A stretch of 64,000 bases of DNA from NCBI GenBank assembly GCA_015680865.1, contig JADAKE010000017.1, positions 186,001 to 250,000 of the forward strand, written 5' to 3'. The stretch comes from Enterococcus lacertideformus. Its GTDB lineage: Bacteria; Bacillota; Bacilli; Lactobacillales; Enterococcaceae. Within the stretch, counting starts at the first letter, position 1. Every line of letters starts with the position of its first letter. Position numbers and translations under genes: made by a program. Under the pieces are notes generated by a model. That model did not search any database, had not been told where the DNA came from, and was given only the letters and a program-made list of their open reading frames with translations. This document shows positions 31,162 to 44,130 of the stretch, piece after piece.

Positions 31162-33444
31162 TTACGATGTTCTTTGCTTTTTTTCCATTTCTTTCTGAAC
31201 GAAGTTTTTTTGTCTTTTTTGTTGGCGATTGGATGCTTTTCCTTTGCTTGACGTTTTTGGGCGCTCAAGTGAGACTACTTCTTCTGCTTCAATCAAATCA
31301 AAGTCAATAGCTCGTTCTTCTGGGTCTGCTTTAATGACTTTTACACGAACTTTTTGACCAATTTTGAACGTTAAGCCTGTACGTTCGCCAACTAGAGCTA
31401 GATGATTCTCAATAAAATGGAAATAGTCCTGTTTGAGGTCATTGATATGGATTAATCCTTCAATTGTGTTTGGTAACTCAACAAATAATCCAAATTTGAC
31501 AACAGAACTAATAATCCCATCAAATTCTTCTCCCACTTTGTCCATCATGAATTCTGCTTTCTTCATGGCATCCACTTCACGTTCTGCTTCAACCGCACGG
31601 CGTTCCATTTTAGAGCTATGGTCAGCAATTTCTGGTAGCTCACTTTCCCAATAAGTTCGATTTGCTTCGCTCGGATCTTCTCCATAGGAACGAATCAAGC
31701 GATGGACGATCAAATCAGGATAACGTCTGATCGGTGAAGTAAAATGCGTATAGTACTCTGCTGCTAGTCCATAATGACCAAAATTATCCTCGGAGTAACG
31801 TGCTTGTTGCATACTTCTCAATAACATCGTATTGATCACCGCCGATTCAGGACGATCTTCTACGTTAGCGATTACCTTTTGCAAATCCTTTGGCGTAATG
31901 GTCCCTTTCGTCCCCCGCACGACAATTCCCAAAGCTGAGGCAAAGTCAAAGAAACGTTGCATTTTTTCTTCCTTTGGTTGTTCATGAATACGATAAATAA
32001 AAGGGAAATGACGTTCATTGAAATGTTGTGCGGCTGTTTCATTTGCTACTAACATAAAGGATTCAATCAATCGTTCTCCCACACCACGGCTTCTAAGTAG
32101 GATATCAGACGGATGTCCATTTGATTCAACAACAATTTTTGCTTCGCTATCCTCAAAAGAAATAGCTCCACGGCGAATCCGCATCGTCTCTAAAATATGA
32201 TGTAGCTCTTGCATTTCTTGAAACATCGGAACCAATTGTTCATAGCGCATCATAACAGCCTCATCTTGTTCTTCTAAGATCTGGTTGACCGCTGTGTACG
32301 TCATACGTTCTGCCGTTTGTATCACACTTGGAAAAATTTCATGAGAAATAACTTGTCCGCTCGGATTGATTTCCATTTCACAACTCATAGTCAGTCTAGG
32401 TATGTGAGGATTCAAAGAACAAATCCCATTGGAAAGTCTTTGTGGAATCATGGGGATCACTCGATCTGTCAAATACACACTTGTCCCTCGTTCGTAAGCC
32501 TCTTGATCTAAATGACTTCCTTGCGTCACATAATAAGAAACATCCGCAATATGGACTCCTAAAAAGTAATTTCCATTGGACAATTTTTTCACTGTCACTG
32601 CATCATCTAAATCCTTTGCATCTTCTCCATCAATCGTCACAATCAATTGATCTCTCAAATCTTTACGGTTCATAAAATCCTTTTCATTGATCGTATCTGG
32701 TACTTGATCTGCTTCTGCCAAGACGTCATCTGGAAATTTTGTCGGAATCCCGTTTGATACGACAATCGATAGGATATCCATACCAGGATCATTTTTATGG
32801 CCAATTACTTGTTTGATGATCCCCTCTAAACTAGTTGCGTAATTTTTCTCTGGGTAATGGGTCAGTTCGATCATAACAATACTTCCATCAATAGTACGGA
32901 TACCTTCCGCTGCTACATAAACTTTAAACTGATTCAATTTCTTTTCTTTCGGTATCACTACCCCATAAAGATCTGTTTCTTTGATCTCCTCTTCGGTGTA
33001 AGAAACAAATTCGCCAGCTAGTTGATGTGTCGCTCGTTGGCGAATCTCAACCACTTTTCCTTCAGCGCCCCGATCCATAGCAGTATCCGCTGTTTTTATG
33101 ATATCAATAGCCACCGTATCGCCATCCATCGCATAACCGGTTGCTTCTTTTGGGATATAAACGTCATCTTCTTCCGGATCAATCGTCACAAACCCAAATC
33201 CTCTTTCATTTGCACGAAAGACTCCTTCGATCAGCATCGGTTTCAGAGGTAACTTGATTTTTCCTTTTTTTGTAAAAATAATACTTTGTTCTCTTTCCAT
33301 TTGCGCAACAGTTTGGACTAACAATTTAAAGTCTTCACTTTTTTGTAACCCTAACCCTTGGGCAATTTCTTCCATTGAAAAGCTTTTTTTACGTTCACTC
33401 TCAATAAAAAAAATAATTTTTTCTTTTATCGTTTTTTTTGTCAT
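31162..33444 (-). CDS. rnr: Ribonuclease R
   Basis: A 760-residue 3'-5' exoribonuclease: N-terminal helix-turn-helix and cold-shock domains, the RNB catalytic domain with IDGEDAKDLDDAV (metal-binding aspartates near residue 275), a C-terminal S1 domain and a lysine-rich tail (GKASNRQQKRQKNF). The start overlaps the esterase stop by 4 bp (ATGA). Intact. Confidence 0.96.
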   Translation of the reverse strand: MTKKTIKEKIIFFIESERKKSFSMEEIAQGLGLQKSEDFKLLVQTVAQMEREQSIIFTKKGKIKLPLKPMLIEGVFRANERGFGFVTIDPEEDDVYIPKEATGYAMDGDTVAIDIIKTADTAMDRGAEGKVVEIRQRATHQLAGEFVSYTEEEIKETDLYGVVIPKEKKLNQFKVYVAAEGIRTIDGSIVMIELTHYPEKNYATSLEGIIKQVIGHKNDPGMDILSIVVSNGIPTKFPDDVLAEADQVPDTINEKDFMNRKDLRDQLIVTIDGEDAKDLDDAVTVKKLSNGNYFLGVHIADVSYYVTQGSHLDQEAYERGTSVYLTDRVIPMIPQRLSNGICSLNPHIPRLTMSCEMEINPSGQVISHEIFPSVIQTAERMTYTAVNQILEEQDEAVMMRYEQLVPMFQEMQELHHILETMRIRRGAISFEDSEAKIVVESNGHPSDILLRSRGVGERLIESFMLVANETAAQHFNERHFPFIYRIHEQPKEEKMQRFFDFASALGIVVRGTKGTITPKDLQKVIANVEDRPESAVINTMLLRSMQQARYSEDNFGHYGLAAEYYTHFTSPIRRYPDLIVHRLIRSYGEDPSEANRTYWESELPEIADHSSKMERRAVEAEREVDAMKKAEFMMDKVGEEFDGIISSVVKFGLFVELPNTIEGLIHINDLKQDYFHFIENHLALVGERTGLTFKIGQKVRVKVIKADPEERAIDFDLIEAEEVVSLERPKTSSKGKASNRQQKRQKNFVQKEMEKKQRTS

Positions 33445-34202
33445 ATTGATTCCTCATTCCAAGGTAATTTCTCTAGAAATTCCAACACATCTTTTTCCAG
33501 TAATCTTCTCGACTCACCAACAGTGATTACATGCTTGCTGTTAGGATACCATTGGAGGGTCAGCCTTTTATCTATCAATTTTTTTGCTGTTTCATAGACA
33601 CCCAACGGATCAATCATTTCGTCTTGACCTGCCTGAGCTAAAAATATAGGGGTTTGGATTTTGTCAAGATTTCCTTCTGTGATTGCTGCTTGCTTTTGAA
33701 TCTCCGCTAATTGCTGATGAACTTTTGGACGAAGGGTTGCAACTATCTCTTCAATTGTTTGTTCTGACTCTCCTGCAGTCTTTAGCACATAGCGCTCATA
33801 ACGTTCGAAATTTTCTGACACGTGCGTTTCAACTGGAGAAATAGGCGAACAGAAAAAACCACCGCCAATCATTTGTTGCTCTTCTAATGCCCGAACAGCA
33901 AAGATTCCGCCCATAGACAATCCAAAAACAGCAATTTGAGAATACCCTTCTGTTTCTAAAAATTGCACAGCTTGTTTGGTATATTCCCACCAAGTTTCAG
34001 CTTTTTGGGATAAGATATCTTCGGGATTCAGCGTACCATGTCCTGTAAACAAAGGCGCATAGACAGTATACTCTAACTTTTCCAAATACCGTGCAAGCAT
34101 CCTTACATCATTAGGGCTTCCTGAATAAGCATGTAATAATAGGACAGCCCGCTTACTGTGCTTTTCATAAAAAGATTTTGGTAGACTTTTCATTTTGCTC
34201 AC
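33441..34202 (-). CDS. est: Alpha/beta hydrolase, carboxylesterase of the rnr-secG cluster
   Basis: A 253-residue carboxylesterase related to Bacillus YvaK/Est30. Nucleophile serine in VFGLSMGG (about residue 95), acid in the AGQDEMID region and histidine in NSKHVITV. It cleaves short acyl esters; the natural substrate is unknown. Its stop overlaps the rnr start. The only one of the five alpha/beta hydrolases in this window that is intact. Confidence 0.9.
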   Translation of the reverse strand: MSKMKSLPKSFYEKHSKRAVLLLHAYSGSPNDVRMLARYLEKLEYTVYAPLFTGHGTLNPEDILSQKAETWWEYTKQAVQFLETEGYSQIAVFGLSMGGIFAVRALEEQQMIGGGFFCSPISPVETHVSENFERYERYVLKTAGESEQTIEEIVATLRPKVHQQLAEIQKQAAITEGNLDKIQTPIFLAQAGQDEMIDPLGVYETAKKLIDKRLTLQWYPNSKHVITVGESRRLLEKDVLEFLEKLPWNEESI

Positions 34203-34267
34203 CTCGTTCTTTTTATTTTAACATAGATTGATGATCCCTTATCGCAAAATAACTCTTCTTAGCAAAT

Positions 34268-34304
34268 AAAAAAGAGCCGAGACACTCGTCTCTGCTCTTT
34301 TTTT
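34268..34304 (-). terminator. Terminator of secG
   Basis: The stem AAAAGAGCCGAGAC/GTCTCTGCTCTTTT with a 4-nt loop and a T run lies between secG and est. The 34305-34478 spacer has no gene. Confidence 0.85.
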
Positions 34305-34478
34305 GTATCATATCCTCTTTTTATTATTTTACAACTAGTTAAACTAAAAAATTTTTTGAGAAAAATAAGTCGAAATACTTATCATGCGCATAAAAAGTCA
34401 ACAAATGCTAACGCTTAGCGATTAGTCTACAAATCAGCACGATACTCTGCTTATTCACCAGCATTTAAAGTAAACTTC

Positions 34479-34712
34479 TTATTTAGAAGATAAAAAAGCA
34501 AGGGCAAACAATAAAATCATCCATACAGCGCCCATCACTGCAGTTGAACGTTGCATGACTGCTTCAAACCCGCGTGCTTGTTTACCGAATAATTGATCGG
34601 CTCCCCCTGTAAATGCACTAGCTGCGCTATTTTGTTTACTTGGTTGCATCATAATGGCAATGACCATCACAATTGATAAAACGATCACGATTCCTAAAAT
34701 TAAATTATACAT
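34479..34712 (-). CDS. secG: Protein translocase subunit SecG
   Basis: A 77-residue two-helix membrane protein of the SecYEG channel: first helix ILGIVIVLSIVMVIAIMM, then the loop PSKQNSAASAFTGGADQLFG, then a second helix. ATG 34712 follows AAAAAAGGAGG. Confidence 0.93.
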   Translation of the reverse strand: MYNLILGIVIVLSIVMVIAIMMQPSKQNSAASAFTGGADQLFGKQARGFEAVMQRSTAVMGAVWMILLFALAFLSSK

Positions 34713-34749
34713 CGAGCAGCCTCCTTTTTTGTAAAATATCATCCCTTCT

Positions 34750-34778
34750 ACTTTATCATATATAACAAACTCTGACAA
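34750..34778 (-). promoter_or_regulatory. Promoter of secG
   Basis: TTGTCA, 17 bp, TAAAGT with a TG extension, about 40 bp upstream of the secG start. Confidence 0.5.
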
Positions 34779-34910
34779 CCTCCCTCTCTGAAACAACATT
34801 ACATTTCATGAATTAATTCATAAATGTGTAACTCCTGAATGAATTTAACATATAGGATTGTTCATTTATTCTTAAACAACTAAGTTGTCTGGTCTCCATT
34901 CTGTAAGTTT

Positions 34911-35186
34911 TTATGGATGGCGCACATCTTGATATTCAGTTTTTTTGTCAAATTCTTTTTTTGCATATGGACATAACGGAATAATTTTCTTTCCTTCTCG
35001 TCTTGCTAATTCCACCCCATTAAAGACAAGCTTTTCTGCTAATTTTTGTCCTCGATATTCTGGTTCAATAAATGTATGATCAACAATCATGATTTCAGGT
35101 CCTGCATCTGTCCAAGTCATTTCTCCTATTTCTTGTGCTTCATCGTTCAATAAGACCAAACGATTTTTTTCTTCTCTGATTTCCAT
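34911..35186 (-). CDS. Small GNAT-fold acetyltransferase (YjdJ type)
   Basis: A 91-residue minimal GNAT domain: VDHTFIEPEYRGQKLAEKLV carries the acetyl-CoA loop, and the C-terminus has IPLCPYAKKEF with the family's conserved CPY motif. Substrate unknown. It lies between secG and a broken hydrolase with no sign of an operon. Confidence 0.85.
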   Translation of the reverse strand: MEIREEKNRLVLLNDEAQEIGEMTWTDAGPEIMIVDHTFIEPEYRGQKLAEKLVFNGVELARREGKKIIPLCPYAKKEFDKKTEYQDVRHP

Positions 35187-35277
35187 CTTTCTTCACTCCT
35201 TACGTCAGCCAAATGGTTTGTTTTCTTTAATTTTAACAGCCTATTTTCAAGCAAACAATTATTTTACTTCAAACACC

Positions 35278-36252
35278 TTAAGCGTTTGGATCAATGCGTT
35301 GTTCAATAAATGAAAAGACAACCGTCCAATATGTATCAGGATCTTTGACAGCCGCTTCCAAATGGTGGGTATTTGGTATCAAGAACAAGTCATTTTCACC
35401 AGCTGTTGCATTTTGAATCGTGTAAGCTGCGCTAACTGGAACAAAATGATATTTTTCCCCATGAATAATCAAGACAGAAATATGATTGCTCCCTAACTGA
35501 CGTGTGGCTGAAGCTTGTTTCAATGAATAACCAGCATACTTTTTGGCATAACGGTTAGCATAACGCATAATTGTTTTTTTAGGTAAAAAAGTTAGTTTAC
35601 TTAACATATAACGAAATTCCGCATACACAGAGACATAGCCGCTATCTAGAATGAACCCGCGAACAGCTTCTGGCACTTTTCGCCACTAGCCATCATGATT
35701 GCTGAAGCTCCCATTGATCCACCGTGTAAAATAATGGCTGCTTCTGGTTGTGTTTTTAAGATATAGTTAATCCAAATAATCAAATCAAGACGATCAAGCC
35801 AGCCCATGCCAATAATTTCACCTTCACTTTTGCCATGAGCACGTAGATCAGGAATCAATACGTTATACCCTTTTTCTGCATATTTTTTTCCGATAAAAGA
35901 CATATCCGTTTTTCCATCACTACGATAATCATGAACACAGATCACCCACTTTTTCTCAGCGGCAGATGACCGGAAAATCCGCCCTATCAATTTTAGACCT
36001 TCCTGACTCTTTACTTCTATTTCTTGACCATTTATCCAAAAAACTTCTGCTTCATTTTCAGCGATTTTTCGTTGTTTTGCTACACTTGTCAAACCAGCTG
36101 GATCCATCAATTGATGCCCCGTATTTTCATACCAATCATATCCTCGTTGTAAGCCTGATTTGATTAGCTTTTGCGCATAGTAAGAAGAAAAGCCCCTGAT
36201 AAATGACTGCGCTTAAGACAAGTACAACTATAATAAGATAAAATACAATCAC
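35278..36252 (-). pseudogene. Membrane-anchored alpha/beta hydrolase with two frameshifts
   Basis: Rebuilt from three frames: an N-terminal membrane helix (GTG 36252, VFYLIIVVLVLSAVIY), a middle part with the nucleophile GGSMGASA, and a C-terminal part with LIIHGEKYHFVP and the catalytic histidine NTHHLEA. Frames change at a four-G run (36193-36196) where three are expected, and at a four-A run (35677-35680) where five are expected. The net length of 324 residues suits the family. Two independent indels make a working product unlikely. Confidence 0.82.
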
Positions 36253-36550
36253 TTATCTTCCCTACTTTCTATAAAGGGTTCCGTTTATTTGAACATTCAC
36301 TTCTTTTTGTTCTTACAGTTCAATTGTAACATTAAAAAAAAAACTGCTCAAGTATTCTCTTTAATTTGGATTAAATTATATTAGTCATCATTTCTTTAGT
36401 AAAAAAGGATATAATATTAGGAATCAATGAAACAAAAATAAATAGCTGTATTATTCATTTTTGATAGTTCTTCTTTAGCAAAAGATTAGCTTCGTAAGTC
36501 TTTAGATCAGAAATTTTTATAAGTGTTTACACAAAAAGTTAAAAGCGTCT

Positions 36551-36596
36551 GAGACAAACACCCATGAGAACCGTAGTCCTCATGGGTGTTTATCTC
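36551..36596 (-). terminator. Terminator after the M20 deacylase
   Basis: An 18-bp stem, GAGACAAACACCCATGAG with CTCATGGGTGTTTATCTC, starts right after the gene's stop. The rest of 36253-36550 is AT-rich spacer without a gene. Confidence 0.82.
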
Positions 36597-36602
36597 AATC
36601 GC

Positions 36603-37742
36603 CTATCCTAAATAAGATAAAATAATCGCTTGGTACTTTTCAATCATATCTAGATAATTATCAATCTCCACGTACTCATCCACTTGATGAGGGAGAGTAA
36701 CTATACCTGGTCCAAATACGACAAAATCAAAGTGATGAGAAGCTTTAGTAAATTCAGCAGCATCAGTCGTCGCAGCTGCGCCGACTAGTGGCAGGGGCTG
36801 TTGGAATTGTTCTTGGATACAATCAATCAAAGAAGAATTAGAATCAGCTTTCACTGGTATTTTATTGTAATCGATTCTCAATTCTAAATGATAGTCGATT
36901 CCTTCATTCAGTTCGTCAACAATTTTTTGCAATAAATCAATAATTTCGTTGTTTGGAAATTCTGGAATAGAGCGAATATTTCCTTGAAGCTGTGCATAAC
37001 TTGGAATACTATTGACTTGATTCCCACCACTGATCATTGTTACGTTATGGGTCGTTTTTCCTAAGACAGGGTTTTGGATAGTCTCAGCAAGGTGATCCAT
37101 TTTTGCATTTACCTGGCTAATAAATTCATTTAAGTGATTGATAGCATTATATCCTTCTTGAGGCATTGAACTATGTGCTTCTTTCCCATGAGAGACTACT
37201 GTGTAATTAATAGAACCCATATGCGTATACATTAAGCTGTAGTTTGTCGGTTCCCCGATGATCAGACCATCTAGATCGTCCACATATCCATCTTTTGTTA
37301 ATTGTTGACTACCTAGTTCTCCAACTTATTCTCCTACTGTAGCTAATAGCTTGACGGTTCCATTAAATTTTTGACCTGATTCTTTTAATTCAATCATCGC
37401 AAGAACCATCGCAGCTAGTCCACTCTTCATATCTGTGGCTCCACGCCCGTACAAACGATTTCCTATAATCTCCGCTGAAAAAGGAGCGTGAGACCAAGAG
37501 GCTTCATCCCCCGCTGACAAGACATCCATGTGCCCCGACAGACCTAGTACTTTTTCACCATGACCATTTTTATAACTAGCCACCAAATTGTCTCGTCCTT
37601 CAGCATAAGAAACCAGGTTCCCTTTTATTCCATATCGTTCTAAGAGTTTACTCAAATAGGCAGCTACTTCCCCTTCATTCCCATTTACTGACTTCATTCG
37701 AATGATCTCTTGTAAAACAGAAATTTTTTCTTCTTTTTGCAT
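36603..37742 (-). pseudogene. M20 family deacylase (ArgE/DapE type), interrupted by TAA in the active site
   Basis: These zinc enzymes remove acyl groups from amino acids such as succinyl-diaminopimelate or acetylornithine. The frame shows GHMDVL and YGRGATDMKSGL (metal ligands), then TVGE followed by TAA at 37326-37328, then VGELGSQQL in the same frame to a normal end at 379 residues. The stop stands exactly where the second glutamate of the catalytic GEE motif should be (GAA to TAA), so both halves are certainly inactive. The C-terminal half has no ribosome site of its own. Confidence 0.9.
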
Positions 37743-37845
37743 TCCCCAACACTCCCATCGTTTCTTTTTATTCTACTGAATCATTCTTGAATTTTCAAAC
37801 AAGAAGTAGTTACTCAATGCTGACTAACAGATGTTGGTAACAATA

Positions 37846-37880
37846 AAAGAGCTTGAGACATAAATTTAACTCAAGCCTTT
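37846..37880 (-). terminator. Terminator following the repeat pair
   Basis: Minus-strand GGCTTGAG...CTCAAGCTCTTTTATT, directly after repeat copy C1, closing the transcript of the esterase upstream. Confidence 0.65.
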
Positions 37881-37884
37881 AAAA

Positions 37885-38008
37885 CCAATTAAACGTTATT
37901 CTCAGCATTACTTCTGCGGAATTAAGCTCAAAAAATCCAAAATATGAAAAGCTGTTTTAGAAAATCATTTCTTATTTACTCAGAGCTAAGCGACTTGGTC
38001 ATGACCTC
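37885..38008 (-). repeat. Structured 3'-UTR repeat, copy C1
   Basis: It starts AGAGGTCATGACC, then AGCTCTGAGTAAATAAGAAAT, the loop AGCTTTTCATATTTTG, GAGCTTAATTCCGCAGAAG, and ends GAGAATAACGTTTAA. The closest match is copy D at 63.7 kb, which shares the GAGCTTAATTCCGCAG segment. Confidence 0.75.
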
Positions 38009-38127
38009 TGTCCACGACGTTCAACATCAACTTCTTGAAATAAGCCTAAATTTTTTAAAATATCAAAAACTATTTCAAAAAATTTAGGCTTATACTCATC
38101 GGAGCTACCCGATGCTTTCGTAACCTC
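38009..38127 (-). repeat. Structured 3'-UTR repeat, copy C2, directly after the esterase stop
   Basis: It starts AGAGGTTACGAAAG right after the TAA of the esterase. Its core is a perfect 16-bp stem (TAAGCCTAAATTTTTT with AAAAAATTTAGGCTTA) with different arm sequence from the other copies, and it ends TTGAACGTCG. It is followed in tandem by copy C1, 118 bp on. Confidence 0.75.
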
Positions 38128-38128
38128 T

Positions 38129-39131
38129 TTACACCAAACCATTAATAAAGACTTTTGTCTGTTCATAGCAATCTTTTGATTCTGGTAAAGAATAAGCAAA
38201 TTGATACTCATGACTAATTTCTTTACCTTTGAAAAATAACCCTTTGACTGGTGGCACATCAAGCTCTGTTAATTTGTTTTTTAGCGCAATCCCTTGTTCT
38301 TCAAAAGAATAAGCATTCCCATCAGTAATATAAGTTGGTGGAAAATCTTTTGTAACATGATCGACTAAACTTGCTTGAAATAAACGAGCATCATTCTTCC
38401 AATCTTTTTGTCCGAGTAAAGACCAAGCGACTGTTTTGACAAAGAAACGCATAAATTTATTATCTGACTGCTGATTTGCAATTTGTTGTAAGTCAACCGG
38501 TCCACAATAAGAAATCGTTCCCTTAATCGTTACTGGATCAATAGTTGGTGTCATCTTCATTTCTTTTGCATACTTTTTATTCGTTTGGACGGTTACATAT
38601 TGTAAAGCAATTTGTGCCCCAGCACTATCTCCACCAAATAGGATATTTGATAGATCTAACATTTCTTTTTTATCTTTTTCTAATTGTTTCACTAATTCAT
38701 TAACCTGAGTCACTTGGTTCGGATATTGAGAGTTTGGTGCTTCTTCGTAATTCATTGCAACTACTGCTATATGAGCATCTGCAGCTAACTTTGTCGCAAA
38801 TTCCTTTACTCCGGCTTTGTCCCCACTCACGTATCCACCTCCATGCACCCAAATCAATACTGGAACAGCTTCTTCACTATTCTTAGGATAATAGATATCA
38901 TAACTATTTTTCTTATGTTTCGATTGATATATTTCATCTTTAATCACATTCGTTGCTACTTTTGCCGTATTATACTTCTCTTTATCTGATTATCGCTGTA
39001 TCACTAAATAAATGTCCAATAATATAAGCTCCTGGTTTTGGCGAAACCTGAAACGCTATAACAATCAGTAAAACGACACTAATAATCGTAATACCTAACC
39101 ATTTTAAGCCTTTCAAAATTTTAGCTTTCAT
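38129..39131 (-). pseudogene. Membrane-anchored HSL-type esterase, frameshifted
   Basis: This hormone-sensitive-lipase-like alpha/beta hydrolase has an N-terminal signal anchor (ATG 39131, GLKWLGITIISVVLLIVIAF). The catalytic domain has the oxyanion motif HGGGYVSGDK, nucleophile GGDSAGAQIA and a histidine near the end (SHEYQFAYSLPES). One extra base near 38990 breaks the frame between SDTAI and KEKYNTAK. Corrected, it is 333 residues, the same as the paralog at 59380. A GTG at 38947 could start a soluble, anchor-less form. Confidence 0.82.
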
Positions 39132-39334
39132 TCATTTTCCTCGTTATTCTATTTTCTTTTTATCAATAACATCTTAGCAAGAAATAATATATTTGTAAAA
39201 CCCCTAAAATACTCTTTGCACCCATTAGTTTCAGCTTTTCATTTCATTGATTTAGAATAATCATTACATAACTAAAATGAACCTATTTCTCGTTTTTTTA
39301 AGTCTTAATCTCTAAACAACAACTCAAATCATTA

Positions 39335-39386
39335 TAAAAAAAGTATCTTTCTCTTATCTTTACAGAATAAGAAAAAGATACTTTTA
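39335..39386 (-). terminator. Terminator of the glycolytic operon after eno
   Basis: AAAAGTATCTTTTTCTTATTC pairs with GATAAGAGAAAGATACTTTT, followed by a T run, about 80 bp beyond the eno stop. The stretch 39132-39334 is spacer upstream of the esterase. Confidence 0.85.
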
Positions 39387-39468
39387 AATAATCTAAAATC
39401 AATCAGTAGAACACCAATCCAATCATTCGAAATAATTGAAAATGAGTGATTCTCTTTTTATTCTAAAA

Positions 39469-40797
<1,329 letters not shown>

Positions 40798-40882
40798 CTA
40801 AGGGATTTCCCTCATATACGATTTTAGTTAATTTTAAGCGTTAGTGCAAACATTTCTTGCATTTTTCGCAAATTTTCACTAA

Positions 40883-41722
<840 letters not shown>

Positions 41723-41787
41723 TTACTACGAAAAGTAGCTATTTTCTTTCATTATGAAATAGACGAAAGAAACAGGAAAGGTCTATT

Positions 41788-42978
41788 TTATTTGTCATTA
41801 ATTGCTGCTAGCCCAGGTAATTCTTTACCTTCTAGTAATTCTAAGCTTGCGCCGCCACCTGTTGAGATATGTGTTAATTTGTCAGCAAAACCTAATTGTT
41901 CTGCAGCTGCAGCTGAGTCTCCACCACCAATGATTGTTGTAGCATCTTCAAGGTTTGCAATTGCTTCACAAACACCGATTGTACCTTTTGCAAAGTTACT
42001 CATTTCAAAGACACCCATAGGTCCATTCCAAACAACTGTTTTTGCACCCTGTAATGTATCAGCAAATAATTCAACTGAGGCAGGACCGATGTCTAACGCC
42101 ATCAAGCCTTCAGGAATATCACCTTCGATTACTTGTGTTTCAACGTCATTTGAAAATTCTGGTGCACAAACGTTATCAATTGGCAAAACAAGTTTGTCTC
42201 CCGCTTTTTCGATTAATTCTTTTGCTAAATCTACTTTATCAGTTTCTACCAATGAGTTACCGATTTGCATGCCTTTTGCTTCGTAGAATGTATAAGTCAT
42301 TCCGCCACCTATCAAAATTTTATCCGCTTTAGGAATCAAATTTTCAATTACACCGATTTTATCAGAAACTTTTGCACCACCTAAGATTGCAATCATTGGA
42401 CGCTTTGGTTCTTCCACTGCTTCACCGATAAATTTGATTTCTTTTTCCATCAAAAAGCCAGCAACTGTTGGGATACCAGTTGAAGCGATTCCTACATTTG
42501 AAGCATGTGCGCGGTGAGCTGTACCGAAAGCATCGTTTACGAATACATCACCTAATGAAGCCCAGTATTTACCTAGATCAGCATCATTTTTGCTTTCTTT
42601 TTTGCCATCAATATCTTCAAAACGAGTATTTTCAAAGACAACAACATCGCCGTCTTTCATGTTATTGATTGCTGTTTCTAATTCTTCTCCACGAGTTTCA
42701 GGAACAAAAGTTACTTCTTTTCCTAATAATTCGCCTAAACGTTTTGCCACAGGAGCTAAAGATTTACCTTCTTTATCTTCTTCTGTTTTTACACGTCCTA
42801 AGTGAGAAAATAGAATTGCTTTTCCACCTTGTTCCAATACATAGTTGATTGTTGGTAATGCTGCTTTGATACGAGTATCATCAGTGATTACGCCCTCTTT
42901 TAAAGGAACGTTAAAGTCAACACGGACAAGAACTTTTTTGTCTTTTAAATCAATATCTTTAACTGTTTTCTTAGCCAT
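41788..42978 (-). CDS. pgk: Phosphoglycerate kinase
   Basis: A 396-residue enzyme making ATP from 1,3-bisphosphoglycerate: [13 protein letters not shown] at the N-terminus, SHLGR, and the nucleotide loop [13 protein letters not shown] near residue 370. AGGAGGCAATATAATG precedes it. Intact. Confidence 0.97.
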   Translation of the reverse strand: MAKKTVKDIDLKDKKVLVRVDFNVPLKEGVITDDTRIKAALPTINYVLEQGGKAILFSHLGRVKTEEDKEGKSLAPVAKRLGELLGKEVTFVPETRGEELETAINNMKDGDVVVFENTRFEDIDGKKESKNDADLGKYWASLGDVFVNDAFGTAHRAHASNVGIASTGIPTVAGFLMEKEIKFIGEAVEEPKRPMIAILGGAKVSDKIGVIENLIPKADKILIGGGMTYTFYEAKGMQIGNSLVETDKVDLAKELIEKAGDKLVLPIDNVCAPEFSNDVETQVIEGDIPEGLMALDIGPASVELFADTLQGAKTVVWNGPMGVFEMSNFAKGTIGVCEAIANLEDATTIIGGGDSAAAAEQLGFADKLTHISTGGGASLELLEGKELPGLAAINDK

Positions 42979-43010
42979 TATATTGCCTCCTAAATAAACT
43001 TATTATCAAA

Positions 43011-43045
43011 AAAAGCGGAAGAAGCGCGATTGCTTCCCCGCTTTT
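43011..43045 (-). terminator. Attenuator-like hairpin between gap and pgk
   Basis: Minus-strand AAAAGCGGGGAAGC...GCTTCTTCCGCTTTTTTT is a complete Rho-independent terminator inside the operon. It would let gap be made in excess over pgk, tpiA and eno, unless pgk has its own promoter. Confidence 0.75.
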
Positions 43046-43088
43046 AAGTGTACATGCTTATAAATTACACTTGTACGTTTGGTCTATC

Positions 43089-44090
43089 TTATAAGTTAGC
43101 GAAGTATTCTAAAGTACGTACTAATTGTGCAGTGTAAGACATTTCGTTGTCATACCAAGCAACAGTTTTAACTAATTGTTTGTCGCCAACAGTCATTACT
43201 TTAGTTTGTGTAGCATCAAATAATGAACCGTAAGTCATACCAACGATATCAGAAGAAACGATTTCGTCTGTGTTGTATCCGTAAGATTCGTTTGAAGCTT
43301 CTTTCATTGCTGCATTGATTTCATCAACAGTTACTTCTTTATCAAGAACAGTAACTAATTCAGTTAATGAACCAGTTGCAACAGGAACACGTTGAGCAGC
43401 TCCGTCTAATTTACCGTTCAACTCAGGGATAACTAAGCCGATAGCTTTAGCAGCACCTGTTGAGTTAGGAACGATGTTTGCGGCAGCAGCGCGTGCACGG
43501 CGGAAGTCACCTTTAGGATGAGGTCCGTCTAGAGTCATTTGGTCACCTGTGTAAGCATGGATAGTTGTCATTAATCCTTCAACAACACCAAATTTGTCGT
43601 TTAATGTTTTAGCCATAGTAGCTAAACAGTTAGTTGTACATGAAGCACCTGAGATAACTGTTTCTTTACCTGTTAATGTTTCGTGGTTTGTGTTATAAAC
43701 GATTGTTGGTACGTCATTTCCACCAGGAGCTGAGATAACAACACGTTTAGCACCAGCTGTCAAATGTTTTTCAGCAGCTGATTTTGAAGTGAAGAAACCA
43801 GTACATTCTAGAACGATGTCAACACCTAGTTCGCCCCAAGGTAATTCTTCAGATTTACGGTTAGCTAAAACTTTAATTTCTTTTCCGTTAACGTTGAATG
43901 AACCTTCGTGAACTTCAACTGTTCCGTTGAAACGTCCTTGAGTTGTGTCATATTTTAACAAGTGTGCTAACATTTTAGCATCTGTTAAGTCGTTGATTGC
44001 TACTACTTCGATTCCCTCTACATCTTGGATACGACGGAATGCTAGACGTCCGATACGTCCAAAACCATTAATACCTACTTTAACTGTCAT
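43089..44090 (-). CDS. gap: Glyceraldehyde-3-phosphate dehydrogenase
   Basis: A 333-residue NAD-dependent enzyme: [18 protein letters not shown]-binding start and catalytic cysteine in [11 protein letters not shown] (about residue 152). First structural gene after cggR. Complete. Confidence 0.97.
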   Translation of the reverse strand: MTVKVGINGFGRIGRLAFRRIQDVEGIEVVAINDLTDAKMLAHLLKYDTTQGRFNGTVEVHEGSFNVNGKEIKVLANRKSEELPWGELGVDIVLECTGFFTSKSAAEKHLTAGAKRVVISAPGGNDVPTIVYNTNHETLTGKETVISGASCTTNCLATMAKTLNDKFGVVEGLMTTIHAYTGDQMTLDGPHPKGDFRRARAAAANIVPNSTGAAKAIGLVIPELNGKLDGAAQRVPVATGSLTELVTVLDKEVTVDEINAAMKEASNESYGYNTDEIVSSDIVGMTYGSLFDATQTKVMTVGDKQLVKTVAWYDNEMSYTAQLVRTLEYFANL

Positions 44091-44130
44091 TTAAGATTTC
44101 CTCCTTATGAAAATCAAAAAAATATTTATT

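Noticed and set aside
36253..36550. A plus-strand gene after the TATAAT-like sequence near 36408
   Set aside because: No frame with a ribosome site follows; AT-rich spacer produces such boxes by chance.
38100..38262. 87-codon minus-strand frame across the esterase end and repeat C2
   Set aside because: Out of frame with the esterase and composed of repeat sequence; chance frame.
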